DNA of 64,000 nt, taken from NCBI RefSeq assembly GCF_013377995.1, contig NZ_CP055305.1:1798001-1862000 (forward strand), given 5' to 3'. Both the position numbers and the translations under genes were made by a program. This DNA comes from Mannheimia pernigra. GTDB taxonomy: Bacteria > Pseudomonadota > Gammaproteobacteria > Enterobacterales > Pasteurellaceae. Shown one piece after another: positions 1 through 8,058 of this stretch. The notes under the pieces are model-generated. The model had not been told where the DNA came from and ran no database searches. It was given only the letters and a program-made list of their open reading frames with translations. The stretch's first letter is position 1, and each line of letters opens with the position of its first letter.

Positions 1-357
1 GCTGTTTTTGTTTCGTTCATTGATGGTATAAATCCCCTCAGGGGTTTTGCCATCGCCTTCAAATTGTTTATGCCCTATTGGATTAAAACCTAAAGAAATT
101 GGATAAATTTTAATAAGTTTATCCCCATTATAAGCAAACATTTGACGTTGTCCTTTGAGTACCACCAAACGAGTAATTTCAATTCCTTCTGGTAAAGATT
201 CAAAATTTTTTACCATTGGTGCAGCCTCAATCTCACCTTCAAGTAATTGTTTTGGTATCATTCGACTTATCTCCTTAGCCTGTATTAATAAACAGATTGA
301 TACCATAGCAACTATTAGCCCACCTATAAACAACACAATCTTAATTAATTTACTCAT
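1..357 (-). CDS. L,D-transpeptidase (YkuD-type) family protein, C-terminus outside window
   Basis: The first 119 codons are visible and the gene runs off the left edge. The protein opens with a hydrophobic segment at residues 5-26, which is a membrane anchor or uncleaved signal. From about residue 61 it has the start of a YkuD fold: a strand-rich stretch about a tool-like residue run FAYNGDKLIKIYPISLG, then GDGKTPEGIYTINERN at 101-116, the hallmark of the family. Such enzymes make 3-3 peptidoglycan cross-links or attach proteins to peptidoglycan in the periplasm. The catalytic His and Cys motif would lie beyond the window, so activity cannot be confirmed. The start is fixed by GAGGAA just before the ATG. 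It begins 10 bases after the DUF1287 gene ends, so the two are probably co-transcribed. Confidence 0.75.
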   Translation of the reverse strand, partial: MSKLIKIVLFIGGLIVAMVSICLLIQAKEISRMIPKQLLEGEIEAAPMVKNFESLPEGIEITRLVVLKGQRQMFAYNGDKLIKIYPISLGFNPIGHKQFEGDGKTPEGIYTINERNKNS

Positions 358-367
358 TTTTTCCTCA

Positions 368-952
368 CTATTTGAATTTAATGTTTTCAGGTAATCGATA
401 GTGCCCAACTATTTTATACTTAAATAAAATATCTTCTTCAACTGTACCTCTGCCTATATTGTGAATAATAAGCGGCGTGCCATCAGCTGATTTTTTATCT
501 GAGACAAGACCAATATGTGGGAGATTCTTCGGTAGCCGCCAAGTTACAATATCCCCTGCTTGGAAGCTATTGATATCGGTTAATGATAATGTTTTTCCAT
601 AACGGCTGAAAAAAGTTTCTAAATTAGGGACACGGCGATGATCGATATTTGTATCCGTATTTTTCAAGCCCCATAACTTAGGGTATTTCTCCCACGCAGA
701 TTTCATATCTTTATTGACCGCTTGTTGCAAATCTAATCCTTGCAAACGATAAGCCCGAATCACCACATCAGTGCAAACACCGGTTGTTGCCGGCACATCC
801 CCCATCGGGAAATCAATTTTACTATATTGAGGATCATAACTCACCGTTACGCCAATTTGTTTTCTGGCATTTTCGACCAAAACATTCCCATAAGCCAACA
901 CAGAACCGAAAAGAAAAACCGATAAGTATGCGAATTTTAACCTGTTTTGCAT
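368..952 (-). CDS. DUF1287 family exported protein
   Basis: A 194-residue protein with a signal peptide (hydrophobic residues about 7-20, ending near VLA-YG). The body matches the DUF1287 pattern: SYDPQYSKIDFPMGDVP, then GVCTDVVIRAYR with Cys60, NIDHRRVPNL near 102-111, and GDIVTWRLPKNLPHIGLVSD near 133-152 with His146. The Cys followed by a distant His resembles NlpC/P60-like papain-fold enzymes, which suggests a cell-wall amidase or peptidase, but the family function is not established. It lies directly upstream of a YkuD-type L,D-transpeptidase gene, which supports a periplasmic cell-wall role. It diverges from the heptosyltransferase-like gene across a 128-base gap. Confidence 0.85.
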   Translation of the reverse strand: MQNRLKFAYLSVFLFGSVLAYGNVLVENARKQIGVTVSYDPQYSKIDFPMGDVPATTGVCTDVVIRAYRLQGLDLQQAVNKDMKSAWEKYPKLWGLKNTDTNIDHRRVPNLETFFSRYGKTLSLTDINSFQAGDIVTWRLPKNLPHIGLVSDKKSADGTPLIIHNIGRGTVEEDILFKYKIVGHYRLPENIKFK

Positions 953-1043
953 TATTGACCCTAAAATAAAGTTAATTTTATTGATTTATCGACCTTTTCA
1001 TTTCTACTTTGTTCAATGATTTCTTCAAATAATAAAATCAAGG

Positions 1044-1049
1044 TATAAT
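1044..1049 (+). promoter_or_regulatory. candidate -10 box of the GT9 gene
   Basis: A perfect TATAAT lies 31 bases before the start codon at 1081, in an AT-rich divergent intergenic region. No good -35 hexamer sits 17 bases upstream; the best is TTCTTC at 1021-1026. The placement fits a sigma-70 promoter for the glycosyltransferase gene, but this rests on sequence only. Confidence 0.35.
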
Positions 1050-1080
1050 TTGGCAAACTGGTTAGAAAAAGAGAATAATA

Positions 1081-2124
1081 ATGAAAAAACTACTCGTGAT
1101 CCGAAATGATAAAATCGGTGATTTTATGGTTTGCTTTCCTGCATTTGCGATGTTGAAGCAGTCTATGCCAGAAGTAACAATTACCGCCCTTGTGCCCAAC
1201 TATACCGCTCCACTTGCAGAACTTTGCCCTTCTATTGATAAGGTCATTATTGATACGCCAAACAAGAAAGATAAAAATGACTTTAATCGTATTTTACAAG
1301 CGGTCAAAAATGAACAATTTGATGCAGTTATTTGTTTCGTCTCAGATTGGTATAATGCAAAACTCACTTGGCATAGTGGAATTAAATATCGCTTAGCCCC
1401 TGCCACTAAGTTATTTCAGTTTTTATATAATCATCGCTTAACGCAACGCCGCTCTCAATCTGCAAAAGCGGAATCAGAATACAATTTGGATTTAGCCCGT
1501 GCATTTTTAGCTCAACATAACGTTAACATTGTAGAGCCTAAAACGCCTTATTTAGCTTTTGATGGGGCAACTATCCAAGCACAAAAAACTAAACTATGTA
1601 ACCAGCTAAACATCACAACCAATAAAAAATGGCTATTTGTACATAGTTCGACAGGCGGTTCTGCTAATAATTTATCTCTTGAGCAATATGCAGAATTAAT
1701 TCAAGGTATTTTGGCTGAATTTAAGTGCTATGTTGTCCTCACAGCAGGGAAAGGCGAAAGTGAGAAAGCAAATAGGCTAGCTCAGAAAGTCAATAATAGT
1801 AATGTAGTGGTATATGATAAAAACGATGGGCTAATAGACTTCTCTTGCTCCCTTGCTTGTGCAGACTTATTTATTGCCGGCTCAACTGGTCCATTACATA
1901 TTAGCGGAGCATTGAATATTCCAACCATTGGATTTTATCCAAGCCGGCTTTCTGCGATTCCTCGTCGCTGGAAACCCATTAATGATGCGGACAAACATAT
2001 TGCATTCTGCCCGCCATCAGACAAAGCCTCGCAGATGAATTTAACCTTGATTTCGATTCCTGACGTGTTGAAAACCGTTTTGCCCTTTCTGCGGAAAATA
2101 TGGAATGTGCCTTCTCTCTCATAA
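1081..2124 (+). CDS. glycosyltransferase family 9 (heptosyltransferase-like)
   Basis: A 347-residue GT9-family protein. It starts MKKLLVIRNDKIGDFMVCFP, the typical N-terminal Rossmann start of ADP-heptose:LPS heptosyltransferases. The C-terminal donor domain includes KKWLFVHSSTGGSANN near 180-195 and ADLFIAGSTGPLHISGALNIPTIGFYP near 262-288, where the GSTGPLH motif contacts the nucleotide sugar. Members add heptose to the lipooligosaccharide inner core at the cytoplasmic face of the inner membrane. I cannot say whether this is a heptosyltransferase I, II or III type. The convergent neighbour is a GT2 LOS glucosyltransferase-like gene, so this is a small LOS-core locus. Confidence 0.85.
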   Translation: MKKLLVIRNDKIGDFMVCFPAFAMLKQSMPEVTITALVPNYTAPLAELCPSIDKVIIDTPNKKDKNDFNRILQAVKNEQFDAVICFVSDWYNAKLTWHSGIKYRLAPATKLFQFLYNHRLTQRRSQSAKAESEYNLDLARAFLAQHNVNIVEPKTPYLAFDGATIQAQKTKLCNQLNITTNKKWLFVHSSTGGSANNLSLEQYAELIQGILAEFKCYVVLTAGKGESEKANRLAQKVNNSNVVVYDKNDGLIDFSCSLACADLFIAGSTGPLHISGALNIPTIGFYPSRLSAIPRRWKPINDADKHIAFCPPSDKASQMNLTLISIPDVLKTVLPFLRKIWNVPSLS

Positions 2125-2155
2125 AATTACCGAGTGCGATTTTATCTACCAATCG

Positions 2156-2175
2156 CTCTCCCTTTAAAGGGAGAG
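2156..2175. terminator. palindrome between convergent glycosyltransferase genes
   Basis: A perfect 20-base palindrome, arms CTCTCCC and GGGAGAG around TTTAAA, lies between the stop codons of the two convergent glycosyltransferase genes. Its position suits a bidirectional terminator, but neither strand has a long T run directly after it, so the call is tentative. Confidence 0.45.
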
Positions 2176-2190
2176 TGTGTTAGTTACGGG

Positions 2191-2949
2191 CTATTTTCTT
2201 GTTCTATTCCATAAATCCGCATATTTTACAAAGGTGGAATGAGCTGATAATACAGCTAATAAGAATCCTTGCTTACCATCTAAAAAACCTGCTTTTAAGA
2301 AATACATTTTCACAAAACAGCCTATGGCGTGCGTTATGCCATCAAGCAATGATGCCGTTTTTCCTGCACTCGCTCGCTGAATTGCCCACGCTTTGGCATA
2401 ACTGGCAGATTTTACTAAATAATGATGAATATCTTTATAAGTGAAGTGCAGTAAATCGCCTTGTAACTTTTCTACTTTCGCCTCTTTTGGGTAATGCACT
2501 TTTTCGTGAACTAATTCATCGCCATAGGCTGCAAATTCCGTTCGATACAATCTCACCACATAATCAGGATACCACCCCGAATGGCGAATTTGCTTACCAA
2601 ATACCTCACTTAAACGGCTAATTTTATACACGGTATTTTTTTCCTCTTTTTTGACCGCTTGTAAAATAGATTGCTTAAGCTCTTCGGTAACTCGTTCATC
2701 TGCATCAAGCCACAAGACGTAATCGCCTGTAACATATTGCTGTGCGAGTTGGCGTTGCTTGCCGAAACCTTGCCAATCCGTATTGGTATAGAATTTAGCA
2801 TTATATTCTGCAGCAATTTGAGGTGTTGTATCTGTGCTGCCACTATCTAAAATCACAATTTCATCAACCCATCCATTCACTGTTTCTAAACAGGCTGCCA
2901 AATCTTGGGCTTCGTTTTTTACAATCATCGCAACACTTAATGTTGGCAT
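2191..2949 (-). CDS. lgtF: LOS core GT2 glycosyltransferase (LgtF/WaaE-like)
   Basis: A 252-residue GT-A fold glycosyltransferase. It begins LSVAMIVKNEAQDLAACLETV and has DEIVILDSGSTDTTPQIA near 29-46 and the metal-binding DXD-type motif in DYVLWLDADERVTEEL near 75-90, all typical of family 2. The overall sequence resembles the LgtF/WaaE/KdtX group, which adds beta-1,4-glucose to the first heptose of the inner core. The start has AAGGATAAAG ahead of the ATG. An uptake signal at 2653-2662 is read in frame as LQAV and is followed by KKEEK. The symbol is by similarity of the whole protein; the exact sugar is not provable here. Confidence 0.82.
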   Translation of the reverse strand: MPTLSVAMIVKNEAQDLAACLETVNGWVDEIVILDSGSTDTTPQIAAEYNAKFYTNTDWQGFGKQRQLAQQYVTGDYVLWLDADERVTEELKQSILQAVKKEEKNTVYKISRLSEVFGKQIRHSGWYPDYVVRLYRTEFAAYGDELVHEKVHYPKEAKVEKLQGDLLHFTYKDIHHYLVKSASYAKAWAIQRASAGKTASLLDGITHAIGCFVKMYFLKAGFLDGKQGFLLAVLSAHSTFVKYADLWNRTRK

Positions 2950-3062
2950 ACTTTATCCTTTTCTCTTATTTCTGTAATTCATTGCATTGTACTTTAAAAA
3001 TCCTTGTTTTTGTGCTATTTTCTACGCCAAATTTTATTTCATAAACCAATAGCGGATAAAAA

Positions 3063-3377
3063 ATGTCAATTAAATTAACAACCAAACAAAAGCAATATTT
3101 AAAAGGCTTAGCACACCATTTAAGCCCTGTTGTGATGCTAGGAGGCAACGGCTTAACCGAAGGCGTTTTAGCGGAGATCGATAACGCATTAGCACATCAC
3201 GAATTAATCAAAGTCAAAGTAGCTGGTGCGGATCGTGACACTAAGCAACTAATTATTGATGCCATTTTGCGTGAGACCAAAGCAGCTGAAGTGCAAGCTA
3301 TCGGTCACATTTTGGTACTTTATCGACAAAGTGAAGAGAAAAAAATCACGCTACCGAGAGCTACCAAAGCGATCTAA
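3063..3377 (+). CDS. yhbY: ribosome assembly RNA-binding protein YhbY
   Basis: A 104-residue single CRM-domain protein, close to the family length. It carries LTTKQKQYLKGLAHHLSPVV and the conserved loop GGNGLTEGV near 27-35, then a C-terminal part ending in basic residues. YhbY associates with the pre-50S ribosomal particle and helps large-subunit maturation. It is transcribed away from the LOS glycosyltransferase gene and is followed by a strong intrinsic terminator, so it looks monocistronic. Confidence 0.93.
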   Translation: MSIKLTTKQKQYLKGLAHHLSPVVMLGGNGLTEGVLAEIDNALAHHELIKVKVAGADRDTKQLIIDAILRETKAAEVQAIGHILVLYRQSEEKKITLPRATKAI

Positions 3378-3406
3378 CGGTAATATGCAACATTTTTCAA
3401 AAATAT

Positions 3407-3432
3407 AACCGCTTGTATTCAAGCGGTTTTTT
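3407..3432 (+). terminator. intrinsic terminator made of two uptake signals
   Basis: The stem AACCGCTTG / CAAGCGGTT (3407-3415 and 3420-3428) is a perfect 9-bp pair around a TATT loop and is followed by a run of T residues to 3432. Both arms are cores of the Apl-type uptake signal. It terminates yhbY, 30 bases past its stop and before pgpB. Confidence 0.9.
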
Positions 3433-3444
3433 AACGGAATATCT

Positions 3445-4176
3445 ATGTTTAAAAAATTCTCTCTTTATACGCTGGCAATGCTGCTGATTCCTATCGTAAC
3501 CTGGCTTTCTAACTGGCAATGGTCTTTAGCGATTCAATATTCTGAATATAGTTTTGACTATTTCTTATTTGTAATTACCGAAACTGGATCTATGCCTTAC
3601 GCTATCGCTACTTGCGTTATTTTTACCTTATTACTGGCGTGGGTAGTCAAAAAGCATTATGCCTTCGTTTTTGTTATTACAGTTTGTGCTTCTTCAATGG
3701 TCACAACTCAAATTATCAAAACAGCGATGAAATCTACCTTTCAAGAACCAAGACCTTTTGTTTCTGCGCTGTTTGAAGATAAGTCTGTCGATTTTTATCA
3801 ATTAACACGCGAGCAGAGAGGCTTAGCCGTTACCGAAAAAGTGGGGACTCAACAAAATTTTGTGACTATCCATCAAGCTAAAGAGGTGGGCTACTCTTTC
3901 CCATCTGGTCATACGATCTTTGCCGTTTCTTGGTTGCTTTTAGTGGTAGGATTTTGCATTAATATACAGAGACAAGCGGTCATTTTTGTGCATATTTTTG
4001 CAATTACTTGGGCTGCATTAATGCTCATTAGTCGTTTAAGATTAGGTATGCACTACCCAATTGATTTATTTATTAGTAGCTTACTTGCATTTGCAACAAA
4101 CCTAGCACTCTTTGTATGGTTTGTGCCTTGGTTACAAAAGACGAATCCATTTAATTTATTTCATAAGAGAATTTAA
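3445..4176 (+). CDS. pgpB: phosphatidylglycerophosphatase B / PAP2 family
   Basis: A 243-residue inner-membrane PAP2 phosphatase with about six hydrophobic segments. The three family motifs are present in order: KSTFQEPRPF near 93-102, SFPSGHT near 151-157 and SRLRLGMHYPIDL near 197-209, supplying the catalytic His residues. PgpB dephosphorylates phosphatidylglycerophosphate and undecaprenyl pyrophosphate on the periplasmic side, so it serves both phospholipid synthesis and the cell-wall lipid carrier cycle. Its TAA shares a base with the ATG of nagK (TAATG), implying translational coupling. Confidence 0.9.
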   Translation: MFKKFSLYTLAMLLIPIVTWLSNWQWSLAIQYSEYSFDYFLFVITETGSMPYAIATCVIFTLLLAWVVKKHYAFVFVITVCASSMVTTQIIKTAMKSTFQEPRPFVSALFEDKSVDFYQLTREQRGLAVTEKVGTQQNFVTIHQAKEVGYSFPSGHTIFAVSWLLLVVGFCINIQRQAVIFVHIFAITWAALMLISRLRLGMHYPIDLFISSLLAFATNLALFVWFVPWLQKTNPFNLFHKRI

Positions 4177-5096
4177 TGATGGCAATTTATTATGGTTTAG
4201 ATATTGGTGGCACAAAAATTGAGTTAGCAGCGTTTAATAATAAATTAGAAAAATTACACAGCGAGCGGGTTCCTACTCCACAAACGAATTATGAAGATTG
4301 GCTAACAACGATTGAACATTTAGTCCATAATGCAGATGCTAAATTTGGAGAGCAAGGATTTGTTGGCTTAGGCTTACCTGGTTTTGTAAACCGTGAAACA
4401 AATATTGCGGAAATTACCAATATTCGTGTTGCCGATGGCAAAGCCATTATTAAAGATTTAAGCGAGCGTTTAGGACGTGAAGTGCGTGCTGAAAATGATG
4501 CTAACTGTTTCGCCCTTTCTGAAGCGTGGGACGAAAGTAATCAATCTTTTTCAACCGTGCTTGGCTTAATTATCGGTACAGGTTTTGGCGGAGGATTGGT
4601 ATTTGATGGCAAAGTGCATTCTGGCAAAATTGGGATGGCAGGCGAAGTTGGCCATATGCAGTTAAATTATCACGCCTTAAAATTATTAGGCTGGGATAAA
4701 GCCCCGATTTATGAATGTGGTTGTGGCAATCGAGCTTGTTTGGATACCTATATTTCTGGTCGTGGTTTTGAGCTCCTGTTTAACGATTTAGTGGGCGAGA
4801 AAATATCAGCTAAAGAGATCATTGAACGTTTTTACAATAACGAACAGAAAGCGGTTGAATTTGTTGAGAAGTATATTACGTTAATGGCAATTAGTATTGG
4901 CAATCTCATTACCGTTTTAGACCCTGATATGATCGTATTTGGCGGTGGTTTATCTAACTTCGACTATATTTATGAAGCTTTACCAAAAGTCCTACCAAAA
5001 CATTTAATGCGTTCAGCTAAAGTGCCGGTCATTAAAAAAGCCATTCACGGCGATTCGGGTGGCACACGAGGTGCGGCTGCATTATTTTTAAAATAA
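4176..5096 (+). CDS. nagK: N-acetyl-D-glucosamine kinase
   Basis: A 306-residue ROK-family sugar kinase. Visible are the phosphate-binding start GLDIGGTKIELA, GLGLPGFV near 67-74, the catalytic END in RAENDANCFALSEA near 108-121, GLIIGTGFGGGL near 132-143, and the zinc-binding CGCGNRACLDTYISGRG near 182-198. NagK phosphorylates GlcNAc recovered from peptidoglycan turnover. A second ATG three bases downstream (MMAIYYG) could also serve as start. It is coupled to pgpB by a one-base overlap. Confidence 0.92.
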   Translation: MMAIYYGLDIGGTKIELAAFNNKLEKLHSERVPTPQTNYEDWLTTIEHLVHNADAKFGEQGFVGLGLPGFVNRETNIAEITNIRVADGKAIIKDLSERLGREVRAENDANCFALSEAWDESNQSFSTVLGLIIGTGFGGGLVFDGKVHSGKIGMAGEVGHMQLNYHALKLLGWDKAPIYECGCGNRACLDTYISGRGFELLFNDLVGEKISAKEIIERFYNNEQKAVEFVEKYITLMAISIGNLITVLDPDMIVFGGGLSNFDYIYEALPKVLPKHLMRSAKVPVIKKAIHGDSGGTRGAAALFLK

Positions 5097-5102
5097 TCTG
5101 GT

Positions 5103-5151
5103 GAGAGAGGGCAAGCGGTCATTTTTAATGAAAATATTGCAACCCTCTCTC
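5103..5151. terminator. bidirectional terminator with uptake signal in the loop
   Basis: Arms GAGAGAGGG (5103-5111) and CCCTCTCTC (5143-5151) form a 9-bp stem between the convergent nagK and the sulfatase gene. TTTTAG follows on the plus strand. The loop carries an imperfect uptake signal, GCAAGCGGTC, at 5111-5120. Confidence 0.6.
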
Positions 5152-5163
5152 TTTTAGTTTTCT

Positions 5164-7113
5164 CTATTGCTTAGTTTCTGACGGTAATTTATACAACTGA
5201 TTTTTATATAAATAGCTGCCAAGTAATGCGTGAGCCAATGCCTCTTTCTTAAAAGATTCTGGTTGTGCTTTAGGGGTTAGGCTAAAAGTTGACTTATCAT
5301 ACACAAAACCTTCAATCGGTAAGTTTGGTCGCATTACAACCACATCGCTACCTTTCATCATTGCTTGTGTGGCATCATATTGCATAAAGGCTCGATTGGG
5401 GTCTATATTTTGCGTTAAATCATAACCAATCATTGGATATTGCCCACTTATTCCTGCAACAGAGAGTAATGTTGTTGGCATATCTAACTGGCTAACTAAA
5501 CGATGATCTGCTCTTGGTTCAATATTTTCCCCTAACAATAACGCGGGTATATGAAAATGTTGAACTGGCACTAAATGCTCGCCAACCGCTCGAGAATCAT
5601 GATCCGCAATAATTAAAAATACCGTATCTTTCCAATAATCTGATTTTTTCGCTAACTCAAAAAAATGTCCGATAGCATAATCCGCATATTTTGCCGCATT
5701 ATGACGAGTCTGCTTTGGTTGTTCGTATAATTCAATTTTACCGTCTGGAAATTCAAATGGATCGTGATTACTCGAACTAAATACTAAGCTAAAAAATGGC
5801 TTTCCCTCTTTATAGAGCTGAGTGAAAGTGTCATTTGCCTTATCGAAGAGATCTTCATCGCTCACTCCCCAAGTGGCAGTAAATTTGGGATCTTGATAAT
5901 CTTTTTCATCAATAATTTGCTGAAAACCATTACCATAAAAGAAACTTGCCATATTATCAAAGTGCTTCTCGCCACCATAAATAAAAGAAGTATGGTAGCC
6001 TTGATGCTTTAACAATTCTGCAATACTAAAAAAGTTATTTTGACTTTTCGTCAATTTCACTACCGCTCTTGCTGGCGTAGGTGTAAAACCTGTTGTAACC
6101 GCTTCAATCCCTCTAACTGAACGAGTACCTGTCGCATAGAGATTTTTAAAATACCAGCCATCTTTAGCAAGTTTATCTAAATTTGGAGTGAGATTTTTAC
6201 CGCCTAATGAGCCAACAAATTGAGCTCCCAAGCTTTCTTCCAAAAGCACTACGATATTTTTAGGCTTACCTTGATAAGTCGCTTTATTTTCAGTCAGTGT
6301 TGGAATTTCATCTGAGATATAATCTGAATCAGGACGGTTTCGAGCTTGTTTAACAATCGTTAACATTTCCTCAACCGACATTTTTCCATATTGTTCTGAA
6401 GATCGCTCTTCATCTTTCAACTGCTGTACCGCATAAAGTACGGAATAGCCTGAGTTTAGTACCAGTGAATTGACCAGAGGGTCGCTTGAAAATGCAACCA
6501 TAGCAGGATTTATTCCACGATGAGCTAAACTTGAACGCCCGCCAATAAAAACCGCTACAGCTACTAATAAAGCTAATAATGGACGCATTTTCCAATTTGG
6601 AAAACGTAAATTTCGTGTTGCCCAGCCCGATAATTTCCAATAAATAAAACAGGACACAATTGCTGCTAATATACCAATAATTACAGTCAATAAATGCCCA
6701 TTCATCAACATAGTGAAAACTTCTTTAGGATGAACCAAATACTCAATGAAAAGACGATTAGGCCGGAGATCAAAGGTCTCAATAAAATTTGGCGTTACCA
6801 CTTCCATAAAAAGAATAAATACGCTACCGACAGTTAGCCAAACTCTCAAAACCGTCTGCCAAATTGATCCAAGCTTATTTTTATGGAAGAAAAGTACGCT
6901 AAATAGTGCAGGCAAACCAAACAGCCAACATAATGCGGATATATCAATACGAATGCCTTGCAACATTAATGGTATCCAGCCATCAACGGCTGATACTCTC
7001 TCAATTTGCCAGATACCTAAAGCTAAACGAGATAACGTTAAGATAAATAAATTCATCCCAATAAACAGTAGGATCGGGAATAGCACAGTTCTTGATGGAC
7101 TGCGTTGGTGCAT
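5164..7113 (-). CDS. LTA synthase family membrane sulfatase/phosphotransferase
   Basis: A 649-residue protein with five N-terminal membrane segments within the first 210 residues and a periplasmic alkaline-phosphatase-like domain. The domain carries NIVVLLEESLG near 284-294 (metal-binding Glu), the nucleophile region TGTRSVRGIE near 327-336, and DHDSRAVGEH near 504-513 (metal Asp/His). This layout is that of LtaS/OpgB/MdoB-type enzymes that move a phospholipid head group onto a glycan. Gram-negative bacteria lack LTA, so the acceptor is unknown; a phosphoglycerol or phosphoethanolamine transfer to a glycan or LOS is plausible. The start has AGGAG 6 bases ahead. It lies 35 bases behind the MOSC gene. 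Confidence 0.85.
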   Translation of the reverse strand: MHQRSPSRTVLFPILLFIGMNLFILTLSRLALGIWQIERVSAVDGWIPLMLQGIRIDISALCWLFGLPALFSVLFFHKNKLGSIWQTVLRVWLTVGSVFILFMEVVTPNFIETFDLRPNRLFIEYLVHPKEVFTMLMNGHLLTVIIGILAAIVSCFIYWKLSGWATRNLRFPNWKMRPLLALLVAVAVFIGGRSSLAHRGINPAMVAFSSDPLVNSLVLNSGYSVLYAVQQLKDEERSSEQYGKMSVEEMLTIVKQARNRPDSDYISDEIPTLTENKATYQGKPKNIVVLLEESLGAQFVGSLGGKNLTPNLDKLAKDGWYFKNLYATGTRSVRGIEAVTTGFTPTPARAVVKLTKSQNNFFSIAELLKHQGYHTSFIYGGEKHFDNMASFFYGNGFQQIIDEKDYQDPKFTATWGVSDEDLFDKANDTFTQLYKEGKPFFSLVFSSSNHDPFEFPDGKIELYEQPKQTRHNAAKYADYAIGHFFELAKKSDYWKDTVFLIIADHDSRAVGEHLVPVQHFHIPALLLGENIEPRADHRLVSQLDMPTTLLSVAGISGQYPMIGYDLTQNIDPNRAFMQYDATQAMMKGSDVVVMRPNLPIEGFVYDKSTFSLTPKAQPESFKKEALAHALLGSYLYKNQLYKLPSETKQ

Positions 7114-7134
7114 TTGAATCTCCTTTTAAAAATA

Positions 7135-7153
7135 TTGAATTATTATCATTATT
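7135..7153 (-). promoter_or_regulatory. candidate Fur-like box before the sulfatase gene
   Basis: On the minus strand, AATAATGATAATAATTCAA matches 14 of 19 positions of the classical Fur box. It overlaps the MOSC stop codon and sits about 20 bases before the sulfatase start. AT-rich sequence gives such matches by chance, so this is a weak candidate. Confidence 0.25.
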
Positions 7154-7934
7154 TAATAATGACAGGATCGCCGACTCTTATTACTCCACTATTTTGTGGC
7201 ACAAGATGAATACCAAAAATCGGCTTGCCCTTATCATTAGTATGCTTTTGTTTCAACGTTCGGAAAGGCTCTGCTTGAGGGTCTAATTCTAACGTAGATA
7301 AATTGCGAGTAATCAGCACACATCGAGTACAGAGGGCTGACTTGGTGAATAAGACTTCTCCAACTTGAATTTGTTCCCACCGCTCTTCTTCAAAGGCAAT
7401 ATTTCCATCAATCACGATATTTGGACGAAAACGAGCCATTTCGATTGGAATAGGCGACCATTGTTGGACTTGCTCAAGCGATTTTAATGACATTAACGTA
7501 ACAGGATTGCTGTCTGCAAAACTCAGCGGATTCTCACCAAAGTTTTCAACCTTACGTTGGCTTTTGCTACCCAGCCAACGCAATTGCACTTCTCTACCTA
7601 GCATTCCACTTAACCACTGATTCACCTTCTTATCAGCCACTTTAGTATTAAAATGTGTTCCCCACACTTCGCTTGATTGCTCCTCAATGAAGTCTTGGTA
7701 AAGTGCCAAACATTTTTGACCGCTTGTATGAGTAATCACAAGCCCTGTAGCAATCGGAAAAGCCGTTAGGCGGTATAGTTCCGCCTCTTTACGGGCAGTA
7801 ATAAATTTACCATCAGGTTCAGTTATCATAAATTCACGGTCAAAATTTAATCCTTTCGGTTCAACAAAGGCTTGAGAAACTTGGGTTGGCTGAGTAGATT
7901 TTATCGGGTAAATATTCAATTCTGTTACTTGCAT
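7149..7934 (-). CDS. MOSC domain protein, YcbX-like
   Basis: A 261-residue protein with the N-terminal MOSC beta-barrel part (LNIYPIKSTQPTQVSQAFVEPKGL form) and the C-terminal MOSC domain. Near residues 175-205 are MARFRPNIVIDG and LFTKSALCTRCVLITRN; the Cys in the latter is the expected sulfur or molybdenum-cofactor ligand. E. coli YcbX detoxifies N-hydroxylated bases with molybdenum cofactor; a similar role is inferred. YcbX of E. coli has an extra 2Fe-2S domain, absent here. An uptake signal is read in frame as TSGQ. It is first in a likely two-gene operon with the sulfatase gene. Confidence 0.85.
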   Translation of the reverse strand: MQVTELNIYPIKSTQPTQVSQAFVEPKGLNFDREFMITEPDGKFITARKEAELYRLTAFPIATGLVITHTSGQKCLALYQDFIEEQSSEVWGTHFNTKVADKKVNQWLSGMLGREVQLRWLGSKSQRKVENFGENPLSFADSNPVTLMSLKSLEQVQQWSPIPIEMARFRPNIVIDGNIAFEEERWEQIQVGEVLFTKSALCTRCVLITRNLSTLELDPQAEPFRTLKQKHTNDKGKPIFGIHLVPQNSGVIRVGDPVIIK

Positions 7935-7970
7935 AGAAAATCCTCTTTATATCAATCGAGATACAATACT

Positions 7971-7980
7971 ACAAGCGGTC
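7971..7980 (+). repeat. intergenic DNA uptake signal (ACAAGCGGTC)
   Basis: A perfect ten-base core of the Apl-type uptake signal, followed by an A-rich tract, lies in the divergent gap between the MOSC gene and xseB. It is a recognition sequence for DNA uptake during natural transformation in this branch of the Pasteurellaceae. Confidence 0.85.
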
Positions 7981-8058
7981 AAAAAGTAAAAGGAATTTGC
8001 AAATCCCTTTGTAGAACGGTAAACTTGCAAAACTTTAATGAGCTATAGGTCAAATAAA

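Noticed and set aside
8038..8058. Longer start for xseB at 8038
   Set aside because: No ribosome-binding site ahead of it and the added residues MSYRSNK are not part of the family; the ATG at 8059 has AGG ahead and matches XseB.
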